In this document: positions 30,099-41,200 of the stretch, in pieces | Numbering within the stretch: position 1 is the stretch's first letter | Layout of the letters: each line of letters starts with the position of its first letter | Assembly: GCA_003117195.1 (NCBI GenBank) | Contig: BDSI01000004.1 | Location: 1,173,290 to 1,237,289, forward strand | Length of the DNA: 64,000 bases | Reading direction: 5' to 3' | Origin: Eudorina sp. 2006-703-Eu-15 | Taxonomy: Eukaryota > Chlorophyta > Chlorophyceae > Chlamydomonadales > Volvocaceae | Position numbers and translations under genes: made by a program | The notes under the pieces: generated by a model | The model's database searches: none | What the model was told of the DNA's origin: nothing | Seen by the model: the letters and a program-made list of their open reading frames with translations, nothing else

Positions 30099-31497
30099 AT
30101 TGCTTCTTCTTCTTCTTGCTATTTGACTTTTTCCACCCTAGAGAGGTTGTCCGGCTCGTCGTCGATCAACACGGCTGAGAAAGGGAAAGCTAGGCCGGTT
30201 CTTGCCGCAGGTGCGGTGAAGATTGCTTTGCTTTGCTGCTATAAAGATGTGGTGCTGATGATGTCTTTCTTGCGTGAAGGATGGACGGTGTTGCGTGTGG
30301 CAAGATGGTGGTGGCGCCGGTACCTCAGGGCTCTTGGACTGGTAGCAGGCTTCTTCGTCTCGGAGGGTTCCTAGCGGTGCCTTTGTGTGGCAGTTGGTTC
30401 GAAATGGCCTCCAAGGTTGCGTCCCCAAGCGTGTAGAATTTTTCTCGTTGTCGAAACGAACTCAAATGAAAGTTTGTCGAGGATGGACGGATTGGAGGAA
30501 AAGCCATACAGTGGACGAACGACCTCTGCAACTTTGGGCAAACCACGCACCGCGTCCCACGGGTCATTAGTAGTTTCGGCTGCAAACAACTTGCTAACGG
30601 CATAGATTAGTCGACGTTGCGTGCAGACACGGTGTGGTTGCACCAGGTCATAATCAATGCTGTCCTCCTTTCCGAGGGCCGCAGATCCGGAACTCCACCA
30701 GGGTTTGTGCGTGTTGGTGCAAAGGATGAGGCTTTTCATCACCCGCAAAACCAATGCCCGTTGGTCGGGCATCTCGGAACCACAGCTCAAGTACGAAATC
30801 TGCCGCGCTAATTCTCCGATGCTTAACCCACCGCGTCAGAATCACACAGCAAACGCGCCTGCAGCACACTGGGGTCGCTGACATGCAGCGACATTTGCGT
30901 CGAAGTCACTTCCGCCCCTCCCCTTCGGCACCCCCCCCCCCACACACACGCACACCGCCGCCGTTTACTTTGCACGGCCGATGCCACTGCTACCCACTCC
31001 GTTCCTGCTGCAAAGCGGCAGGCGAATGCACACCCTCCTACCCTGTAAGCTGTTACATTACCCCTCACCTCACATACCCCCAATCCCGCCCGGAAGCACC
31101 CTGCAGTGGCTCTGACCGATACCCACACAGACACGGAACCCACACAGATACGGTACCCACACAGGGCGTTGGCCGCCTTGTCATCATCATCCTGACATCA
31201 ACCCACCCTACATCCAGCCGCGTCGGTCAGCATGCCTGCCTGCGGGATCTCCCTGGCACGCAGATAGATGCCCCCGAGTTCATGGGCTGAAACAGCCAGA
31301 GGGTTTATTTGCAGTGTACAGAGCACCTGCGCGGCCTTTCAGGTCCGTCCAATCAGCCCCGCACCCGCACCCGCCGCTCCTCAGCATCACATCCCGCCCA
31401 GGACCTCACGACCCCTCACGACCCCGAGGCCTCACCGCGGATGTCTCACATCGCACACTGCGGGCTCTGCCGCGCCGCGCGACGACCCGTCACGCGC
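30099..31497. other. Interval between USP gene start and Dzip1-like gene end
   Basis: It contains the USP 5' region and the Dzip1-like 3' UTR. A reverse-strand open stretch of 139 codons (30790-30371; contains RRLIYAVSKLFAAETTNDPW) is the only protein-like segment, with lower GC than neighbouring exons. It has no recognised family and could be 5' UTR, a small gene or a mobile-element remnant. Confidence 0.45.
31053..31057 (-). terminator. TGTAA poly(A) signal of the Dzip1-like gene
   Basis: TTACA on + is TGTAA on -, about 440 nt after the stop at 31498, a usual 3' UTR length in these algae. Confidence 0.55.
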
Positions 31498-34400
31498 TCA
31501 GGCCGCCTCGCCGCCGCCGCCCGGGGGAGCTGCCGACAGCCTCGCGTACGCGCGGCCGGACGCCCGCACCGGCTGCACCACGGGCACCGTCGGCTGTAGG
31601 TGCTGCTGCGCCACCTGCTGCACTTGCTGCTGCTGCTGATAACCTTGCGGATACGATGCAGCGCCTGGCAAGCCTGCCGTTCCCGCCGCAGCCGACCCCG
31701 CCGCCGCCGGCGCTGGTCCACCAGCCGGCGCTGTTGCGGGCTGCTCCTGTGATGCTCTTCGGGCCTTTGCGCCCCCGAAGACGCGCAGGTCCAGCACCTG
31801 GCGGAGGACAAGTTAGGGGAGGACAACGACAACAGCAGGGGGGCAGCACAGGCAGGTCGGTGGGTTCGCCAGAACTGCAACACGGGTGCAGTGCGCCAGA
31901 ACTGCAACACGGGTGCAGCACGAGTGCAGTGCCGGACGGTCACAAGGAGAGGGCGGGAACGCGCGAGCGCACTCACCCTGCTCACCAGGGTTCACCCGGA
32001 GGGGCGCAAGCAGGCTGTGCCGACCCCAAAAGGTTCGTTCCGGGCCACGTGTTCTCGTTGAACCCACCCCAACGCCACATCCTTACAGAAGGATGGATGT
32101 CGAGGGAGCTCAACGGCAACGAGGCCCGTGGCGTTAGCGCGCTCACGGCCGCGTCCGCCACCTTCGCGCTTACGGTCAGCCTGCAACTGAATCTGTACCT
32201 GCATTAGTCTCCGCGCGCGCGGCAGGCCTGGCAGGTCAGCTCCAGCTCGTGTTCCGTGCCCGTTTGCCCGCGGATCCGCCCCACACGCGCACCTCACCTG
32301 TTTGACTTGGTCCACGTTGGCGCCCAGGGTGTCCCGCGCGCCGGTGCGCTCCTCGGTCCGGACCTGCGCGAACATCGCGTCCATGTCCGCGTCCGCCACC
32401 TTGTAGAACTCGCCTGCAGAGTGCCGACCCGGGAGGTTTGGGCACAGAAAAGGCCCCGGAGGTGTGGGTACAAACAAGACCCCGGAGGTGTGGGTACAAA
32501 CAAACAAACTAGAGGCGCCATCGGGAGGAGGGTGAGGACTCGTGGGAATAGTGGTGGGAAGCGCCAAGGCAAGAAGTGCGGGAGGAACGTGATCAGCGCT
32601 CCTCCGTCAAGAGGAAGGCCACCCAGTCTGCGCGAGGAGGCCCACCCAGCAATCATCCATCGGCTGCAACACGCTTCCACCTCTCATATCACGAGGCGCC
32701 CACAACGCCCCCGGTTGGTGTTCGATCGGCCAAGTAACTTTGTTCGTCGCCGCCCATCCGGTTCGGCTGGAGCCTGCCTTTGTTTCGCATGACGCCGGTC
32801 CCAACGGCGCACAGCCAAGTGCTGCTCCACGTACCCACGGCCAAGTGCTGCGCCACGTACCCACGCCCGCGGCCCCATCGATTCCCGTACAACCTGCAAT
32901 ACTCCTGTCCAACAGCGCCACGGTCACGCCCGCACCCCCGCGCTGGGTGATGTGGGCTGCGCTTCCCTTCGTCCCCCCTCCCACCTCAATTCCCCATACC
33001 CCTCCCACCTCAAGCGACAAGGTCGATTCCCACCGCCCGCCCCCACACGCGCCCACTCACTCTGCAGCTTGTCGAGGCCCTCCCCGACGCTCCTGACCTC
33101 CAGGTGCGGTATCATGTGCAGCACCCCCAGCGTCGCCACCTGCTCCTCCCGCAGCATCTGCTGCACGTCCTGTCCCTGGTCCAACTGGTACTGCTGGTGC
33201 TGCATCAGCAGCTGCATGACCCGGATGACCTGCGGGTGGGTGGGGCCCGCGGCCGGCGCGGCGCAGGGGCTTGGGTGGAAAAACCGAGACCAGAGCAAGG
33301 GCAAGGGGCCCTGGGTACGGGCTCGTCCATTTGCGGGTTGGGAGGCCTCTCGTGGGGACAGGGGCACGCGGGCAGCACTTGAGGGCATGCGATCTGGGTT
33401 TGTGCCCGCGGAGCTGCAGTCGGAGTCCATCGAGCTGCAGCTTTGAGCACAGGACGGGTGGTGTGAGGCAGCAGACGGTGGCTGGGCCATTTTCTCGGGC
33501 GTGGAGGGCGGCAGGTGTGTTAAGGGTGGGGAGGTGTGTTGGGCATCAGCGGCCCGCTTGGACGGGGGTTGTGACGTGGAGCCCTAACGGGCGCCTGGCC
33601 ATCTGGGTTTCCGTGGGAGTGTGAGGACGCAGACGGTTGAGATTGAAAAAATACTCAGACCCAGACCCACACCCAGATGGTGTGCGCCCCCCGTGCAGGA
33701 CACCTGGGGGGTTCGTTCTTCGGGTTTATTTTTTTCAATTTAACCCCTTGGGGGTAAACGACAGCGGGTGGGTGGGCTCCGATGTCGTACCTTGAGTAGG
33801 TTTGACTCCGTCAGGTCGTACACGCTCTCGCTCTCCACGTCAGCGTACATCAGTTCGCCGTACAGATCCAGGATGCTGCGCGTGTCGGTTTCACGGACCT
33901 GACACGCGAGGGCGGGGGACGTACGAGCAGGGTTGGGGACTGGCAGTTGAGGACTGTAGAAAGCGCTACGCAATGACCGCAAACCCGCAGCAAACAGTAA
34001 CCCCACACCGATGACCCGCGGGGTCCGCTGTAACATCCGTAATAAAAAACCCACAGCAAACAGACGAGCCTCCGCATTGGGGCACGGGGGTTGATCTTCG
34101 TTTCACAGCATGCCGCACTGGCTGCGCGCCCAATTTCCCAGGCTTGTCCTGTTCCAAAGTAACGAGCTTTTGACACGCGTATGCCCAGGAACTCACCACG
34201 CGATCCAAGTTGAGCGCCCGCAGCTTTCGCCAGTTGACCTTGCGGTCGAAGGGCATGAAGGAAAACGGCGCCAGACGCTTCGCTCTGTCCAGGTCTGGGA
34301 AAGGCGCCGCAGTATGCGGGCGTAACGCGGGGATTCGGATTGCGCAGGCGTAAGCATCATGTTGCTAGCGACGGTCGTTCATGAACGCCGGCCAATCCCA

Positions 34401-34727
34401 AGAAGCAAACTCCCGTGTCCTTAGTGCAGTACATGGGCCATTATGAAGCCTCCATTTGCAACAAACCCGGCTCCACGCTGGGGATTGGGGGGCCGATGGT
34501 TAGGTCCTACGACGCTCTCGTAAAAGCGGCAGCTCACGGTATGCAGGCGCCCCGACGGCTGTCGTCTCCACTTGCACGGCCTGATCGACACATCTTTTCC
34601 CCGAGCGCTCCTGCAGAGCCTTAGCCAAGCGCTGAAGTTCGAAGGCGCGGTCTGAAAAGCTGTCCAGGTCTCGCGACAGCTGCTCCGACTGCTCCGCGAG
34701 CGAGCGAACGATTGAGGCGGTACTCAT
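31498..34727 (-). CDS. Dzip1/Iguana-like N-terminal-domain protein (cilium)
   Basis: Exons (-): 34727-34538, 34294-34197, 33898-33791, 33229-33061, 32413-32298, 31797-31498; all phases agree; 326 aa. The core FSFMPFDRKVNWRKLRALNL, followed by DTRSILDLYGELMYADVESES and NLLKVIRVMQLLMQHQQYQL, has the pattern of the Dzip-like N-terminal domain (F-x-F..R..V-D/N-W-R-x-L, then a leucine-rich helix), found in DZIP1 proteins of the ciliary base. Coiled-coil segments flank it (LAEQSEQLSRDLDSFSDRAFELQRLAKAL; DMDAMFAQVRTEERTG..). The protein is much shorter than animal DZIP1 and lacks a recognisable C2H2 finger, so it is a relative rather than a clear orthologue. The ATG at 34727 follows an in-frame stop. 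A 23-codon stretch at 34986-34918 with a perfect GTAAGT donor could be a noncoding 5' exon or uORF. The C-terminus is Ala/Gln-rich. Confidence 0.65.
34007..34047 (+). repeat. Copy 5 of dispersed element (best preserved)
   Basis: CCGATGACCCGCGGGGTCCG then CTGTAACATCCGTAATAAAA, in an intron of the Dzip1-like gene and antisense to it. It combines the near-palindromic GACCCGCGGGGTC with TGTAA. Confidence 0.65.
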
Positions 34728-35283
34728 TCCTTCAATATCGATGCGTCCTAGTTCAAATTATATTGAGGTCTTCGGCGGTCTATGGTGCTACAGAGAGGCA
34801 TGAATTGATTGCTGTCCTCCTTTCCACTGAGGCGATCCGGGGACGTAACTGCGACAGGGGTTTAATGGAAAGGTATGTCCCAACAAGATGGTGCTGGTGT
34901 GTTGTGATATAACTTACAAGGAGGGTTTTCCTGACTTCGTGGATCTTGTACGCGTGGGACAACGAACTTCTATACAGTTGTGCCATCGCTCACGTTCTCT
35001 GATCTTGTAAAATTAATTTGACCACATACTTGATCCGCCAATTATGTCCTCAGCAATTCGTCACAGAAGCTCACCTCCAGAGGCTCACAATTTGTAATGT
35101 ATCAAACGATTCTTTCTTGTGGAAGCTGCTTCTTATGATAAAAACAAATAAACATGGGTAATAGAATAGACTTCATCTTCAAGGAAAGTTTGCGGTTTAT
35201 GTACGCCTCGCGTTCTGTGTGGAACGGGACATAAATTGAACCACAAGAGCACGCGGGTCGGTTCTTGCTGAATTCCAAGAAGG
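34728..35283. promoter_or_regulatory. Divergent Dzip1-like / PEX5 upstream region
   Basis: 556 bp between start codons, AT-rich in the middle. It contains a possible 5' exon of the Dzip1-like gene (34986-34918). Promoter motifs were not recognised. Confidence 0.45.
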
Positions 35284-38200
35284 ATGTCTTCGCTTCGGGA
35301 CCTGGTCGCCGGCTCGGATATGTGCACACCCAGCGATGGGGCCGGCCCGTCCAACGCGCTGGGTGGCCTGGTCAACACGCTGCTGGGAGGTGCCGGCAAA
35401 ACACAGGAGCAATTGCGGGAGGTACGCTGCCGGACGTTGCCTTGAACACAACGGGCACGTGCAGGCACGCTGGGTTTCGCAGTGAGGTGGCGGGCCGCTG
35501 AATGCATGCAGACATCATGCTCCCGAGCCCCTTCGACTTCGTCCCATCACCCATAAGCCTTACATACTGAATTCCCTGAGTCGGCAGCATCATGCCTTGT
35601 CGCGCCGTGGCGTACCCCGCTGCACGCATCGCGTCTTTTTACCGCGGATGAAACCTGGAGGCCCCCCCATGGGTTGTGTCCTATCAACAACCCGGAAACC
35701 GCTGCTGCCCCACACGCCCTTTCCCCCGATGCCATCGCGGCTCCAGCTCCCGGGCATGGCCCCCGGCGCCGTCGGGCCCAGCACCTTCCGCCCTCCCTTG
35801 CATACCCCTGCGGAGCTGGCGATGGCGGGGCCAAGCGGCCTGCAGGTCCCCGGGCTGGGTCCACCACGCATGGTGAGGCCAGCTTGCTTGCGGTGGTTGA
35901 TGCTTCTTTGGCTGAGCTGGCAACAGAACAACAATGTGCGGGATTGGTGCCCATACACCCCGGCACGTGATGCTTGGATGACACGTTGTGCTTGAACCAT
36001 TTGGTGGCGTGGTTGCTGCCGCTATGCCGTACCGTGTGCGGCTTAATTCACGCAATGCCCGGAACGGGCTGCTTGCGACAGCCCGTCTCGCAATGGGATT
36101 CTCTAAAAGGGCGCTAAACGCAAATATTTGCCAACCATTGACACGTATGCATGGCTCCCTGCCCTACAGTAAGGGGTTCCGATGTAAGTGCGGCCCCGGG
36201 ATCACGACGGGGCCCCGCCCGGCGACTACAGCTGTAGGGGTGGCTACAGCTGAAGCCAGCCAACTCAGTTCGAGCGTTCCTGACAGTGCGCTGAAGGAAT
36301 GCGCGGTACGCCTTGGACTTGTCGATACCGCGCCGTCCCTCTGTCGGTGCGGCATGTCCCGCAGGATGCCGCGGCCGCTGAGTCCTTCCTGCAGAGCATA
36401 CACGGGCCGGCGGGGGCTGCCGCAGCGGCTGCACCCGCGGAGTGGGACGCCATATTTCACGGCCAGGTCCGTGTCCGCCTCTGATGGGCGGGTCCGGGTG
36501 CGGTCGGGGTCGCGGGGTCTCGTAGGTTGGCAGCCCAGGGCAGGGCGGGCAGGGTGGCACCAATGACATGCAACAATAAGCAAGGCGGTAGCCACCTACC
36601 TCTGGCCTCACCCAACCGTCCTCCCTATGATTTTTGGGCGGGGGCCACATGTAATCGGTGCTGGCATTACTCGCAACCCCTCCCGAGCTGATGGGGTCAC
36701 CGACGTTCCGCACGTCCCTGCGCACACCCGCGGACAGGAGCCTCGAATGGGTGGGCCCATGCCGCTGGCGGGGCCCATGCCGCCTCCGCTGCAGCTCATG
36801 CCGGGGGCACCGCCACCACTGCTGGCGCCGCACTTCCAGGTGCGTGTGGAGGAGGCCAGGCCGCGCGTCCCGTGCCTCGTCCTGGTCGTGTTTCTGGTGC
36901 TGGTTCGTGTACCGGTACCGGGGCTGGGGCTGGGGCTGGCCCGTCATGGGCGAGGGTGGGCCCTTGCGGGCCGATGGCCACAACCCGGCGCGCATGTGGC
37001 CTGGAAAGTAGCTTTCGACTGACATCCGCTGGCCGGGGACTCAGCGGCTACCCCTCACGGCCCCAAGCGATGCACCCGCTTCATGAATAGGACTCTGCCC
37101 TGGCCTCGTATTCTGCCCCTGCTGCGTGCAGGCGTTTGTGCGGAGCGCGTTGGCACCCGGGGCGACGGCCGCCGCGGGGCCCCTGCCGCCCGAGCTGGCG
37201 GCGCAGCTGAGCGTGGCGGACAAGGTGCGCATCCGGGACCGCTCCACCATCATGGCGCGGCACCTGTACGCGGATCAGGGGGACAAGTTCGCGGACATGC
37301 AGGTGAGGTCGGGTGGCGCAGGGGGGGCTGGGCTCGAGGTCGGGTGGCGCACGAGGGGCAGGGCTCGAACTAGCTGTCCGTGGAGCTGTTAGGGCATCGT
37401 GGCGTGACAGCACACCCCCGACGAATGTGGGGGAATCGTGGCGTGACAGCACAACCCCGACGAATGTGGGGGCCATGATAGATCCGGCATGGTCACTCGT
37501 GTTGGGTGACGCGGATTGATTTGGGGTTCTGGGCGGTCAACCCTGCAGGTCAATCACCTGCTGGCCTCGCTGCGGATCGATCCGAGGGAGCTGCCGGCGC
37601 AGCTCAACCACATCCACAGCGCCGACTGGCACGACGCGTGGCGGGCCGCGGCGGGGGCGCCAACACCGTCGGTGGCGGCGGAGCTGGCGGCGGCGGGGGG
37701 CGCGGCGGCGCAGCTGGGCGGCCCGGCGCATTGGGACGCCATCTGGCAGCAGCACCAAGGGTGAGCCGAGGGTTTACATCCATAAAGGTTGAACGGGGGG
37801 GCTTCCAGGGCACGAAAAGGCAAGGAGCCTCCCTACCGACGTAATCCTTGGTCGCGGTGACCTCCAAATGTTTTGCTGGCTGCCTCAGCTCCAGCCTTTT
37901 GCTGGTTGCGTCAGTCGCCGATCCGTACCGTTTCTTGGGATGCACAAGCTCGGGGACCTTATGGCAGTAGGCTACTCCATAGATGTGACCAATGAAGCGC
38001 GGGCCTCCTTTCCTCTGGGAAGGCCGGCTCCCGCAGTCGTCATCACGGCATCTTGGCCGAGCGGGACTGTTCTGTTCAGTTGCTACCGCGGCTTGCGGCC
38101 TCTGCCCCTCCAGGCCTGGCCTCATGCGGCCGCCCTCCACGGGGTGGGCTGCAGAGTTCGCAGCCGCGCACCCGCAGGCCGCCGGGCCGGCGGCCTGGGC

Positions 38201-41200
38201 GGAGGAGTTCTCGGGCGCCGCGGCCGCGCCGGCGGAGGCCACCACGGCCTCGGCCTGGGCTGCGGACTTCAAGCAGGAGCAGGAGCAGGCGACGGCGGAG
38301 GCGCAGCAGGGCGCCCAGGCGACGACCCGCGGGTCGGCGGACACGCGGGCGACGTCGGCGGCGCTGGCGGCCGTGCTGAGCCAGGCGTCGGACCCGAAGA
38401 TGCGCAACTCCAAGTTCCTGCAGTTCGTCAGCAAGATGAGCAAAGGAGAGCTGATACTGGAGGACAATAAGGTGGATGCGGGCACGGGTACACGCTCCAC
38501 GTGTACACGCTCCACGGGTACACCCTACACGGCTGCCGGCTGCGGGCTCCGGCACGGGGCACGGCGGCACAAAGCCACGAACGAGGAGGAGAAGGGCCTG
38601 CGGTGACGGAATGGCTTGGGTTGGGTCTGGGCGGGGACTCGGTGTCGTCCGCTGTGTTACACAATATCGGCGGCGGCCTTGTGCAGTGATGCTGTGGCTG
38701 GCGTTCTCTGGGCTACGGTACCCTTCCTGGATTTCATTTGGTTAGGGTCTCCAGTCCCGTCCAATCCTGGCCTCATTGTGATGTGGGCCGGGCTGCGTCG
38801 CGAGTGTTTAGTCCCTCCTTCAAGCTGCTTTCCGGCCAGGAATGCGAGCTGTGTGTCGGTCCGCTCCCCGACGGCACACTCGGAATAGTGGACCTCTAGG
38901 GTTGGTTACCGTTCTCCGAGTACCTACGACGGTGCGCCCCGACACCCCAACCGCGGATACAGGTGGTGGAGCGGACCCCGGAGGCGTCTGCCTGGGCGTC
39001 GGAGTTCGGGCAACAGCACGGTGTGCCGCCGCCGCCACCCCAGCAGTGGGCGGCGGAATTCGCGCAGCAGCAGCAGCAGCAGCAGCGGCCGCAGGTGAGT
39101 GGGATACCGCGCCCTCGAGTGGTAGTCTAGGTACATCCCGCTGCGGGGAGCGGGGTAAAATAAAAAAAGGAAAATCCCAAGCCCAGAAACAAACCCGGGC
39201 ACACCCAGGATTAGTGTAGGGGAGCGGGGTGCTATGGGTCCTGTCTGTCCCGGCGGCGGGGTGGTGGCGGCCTGCGCCTTGAGCCCCGAGCGGAAGATCC
39301 GGATCCGGATCCGGGGGGCCGCGGGCCGGGGCACCAGGAGCTCCGCACATCCGCTGGGATCTTGGGAAGGGGCGCTACGACGCCGACTGGGGGCTGGTTG
39401 CTCGCCATTTGCCTCATGTAGATAGATAGGCAGCATGCAGTTGGCGGATGGAGCCGGGGCTACGTCCCAGGAGGTACCGCTCTTTTGTCCCCCAGGACGT
39501 GTCCTTGCCTGCGTGTGCAATGATAAGAGCAACCCGCCTGTCATCGCACCCATACATCCAGGCCAGCGTCGCGCCCGGATCCGGTGTCCCAACATAAACG
39601 TAATGCCACACCGTCCATTTCGACCCTTCCTCCGGCCCTCCCGCAGGCCGCCGGCGCCGGGCCGTCCACCGCCCGGGGTGGGGACTGGGCGGAGGAGTTT
39701 GCGCGCGGCGTGGCGGACATACGGCTGGACGAGGGGATCGACGCCAAGCAGGCGGAGGAGCTGGAGATGGCTTGGCGGGATGGGGTGGGCGGCGGTTGGG
39801 CGGAGGAGTTCAACCAGGTGGGTCTAAGGGGTTGGGGGTCGGCTGGGTCATGAGCTCCTGCTGGATGTCGTTAAACCGCTCCTTGGCCCCACCCTGGGCG
39901 GAGGGGCAACGCAGGAAGGGTCATCTGGGTCCGGATGGTCGTCTGGGTCGTCTCGCGACCTGCCCCCGAACATCGCTTTTCCGCATGCCCACATCATTCG
40001 CACTGATCCACACCAGTCCATCAGCGCCCCATCGAAATAAACGCGATGGAAACCCTATAGTCCCACGACACGTGATGCGCCCGGTAGTGGCGTCCGCACC
40101 AGGTTCCTGGCAGCCCGAGTTGTCTCCTGCCTGCGTCGTGCGATTTCTGCGACAAATGTCATGTTGCGGGAGAGTATGCGACATATCGAGGGAGAATAAG
40201 GCAACCACAACAGCGTATCTTGGGGGCATCGACGCGGTCGCGCCCTGCGCCGCGCCGCGCCCCGCCGCGCAGGGTGACGAGCAGCAGTTCGAGGAGTGGG
40301 AGCGGCTCTACGGACACGGCGCCGTGGAGGACAGCGTGCTGGGGCCCGGCGGGACGGTGATGGGCGCGGGCCCGGCGCTGGCGCCCGGGGAGTACGTGTT
40401 CGCGGAGGAGAACCCCTTTTTGGGGGACCCGGAGGCGCAGCAGAAGGGCAAGGACCTGTTCAGGTGCGTGGTTGCCGAGCTGCATCACGATATGGACCTC
40501 GGAGTGGCCCTGCGCTGCCGTCCAATACGCGCGTGTCACATAGGACATCGGAGGCGTCCCGCGACTCGGTTCCTCCGGCACCGTTTGTTGCGACTGAAAA
40601 AACGGCAGGATTCGAGAGGATCGTGTGCCCTCCCAATCATGGGTTCCTGGGGCTCGTGACTGCGTGTGGTGTCTGGTGTGGCATGCTTGTCAGGCGGGGA
40701 CGAAATCAGGACGAAATCAGGACGAAATCAGGACGAAATCAGGACGAAATCAGGACGAAATCAGGACGCGCCTGGGGCGCGCAAGCGCGCCAGCCAGACC
40801 GACAGGAGTCGCGCAGCGTCCGCGGGTATGCCGACACGTGTTGCGGCGTCTGGTCGCCCAGGCTATGCCCCAGCTGTAACGTAACAGCGGCATCCCGTCA
40901 GTCGCCCAAGCATCGACAGCGCGCGCCCTGCCACTGAACTCTGCGGATCCATTCTTGGCGACGGGCTCGCAGGCGCGGGGTGCTGAGCGAGGCGGCCTTG
41001 GCGCTGGAGGCGGAGGTACGACCCACGGGTCGCTTGTGGGGGGGGGAAGGCCTTGGCACATGCGTGAGCAGGAACGGCTGCAGGATGACTGCGTGAAGCG
41101 TGAAGAGGGTACAACGCGTGGGGCGTAAGTGGCCGCTGCGAGCTGCGCATCAAGGCAACGTTGTCGGGGAGCGCGTCATGGGGGATGTGCTTTGGCTGGG

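Noticed and set aside
31992..32297. Extension of the Dzip1-like exon through its donor (..VKQVRCACGADPRANG..)
   Set aside because: The frame is open, but direct splicing from 32298 to 31797 keeps phase and gives a more natural sequence. A small exon at about 32200 (VQIQLQADRKREG) is possible but unproven.
34780..34986. Short protein MAQLYRSSLSHAYK.. as the start of the Dzip1-like protein
   Set aside because: It has a perfect GTAAGT donor but cannot be joined in phase to the next exon, which has its own ATG after an in-frame stop. It is kept only as a possible 5' exon or uORF.
36114..37025. 303-codon reverse open stretch
   Set aside because: It is a shadow of PEX5 exons 3 and 4 and their introns.
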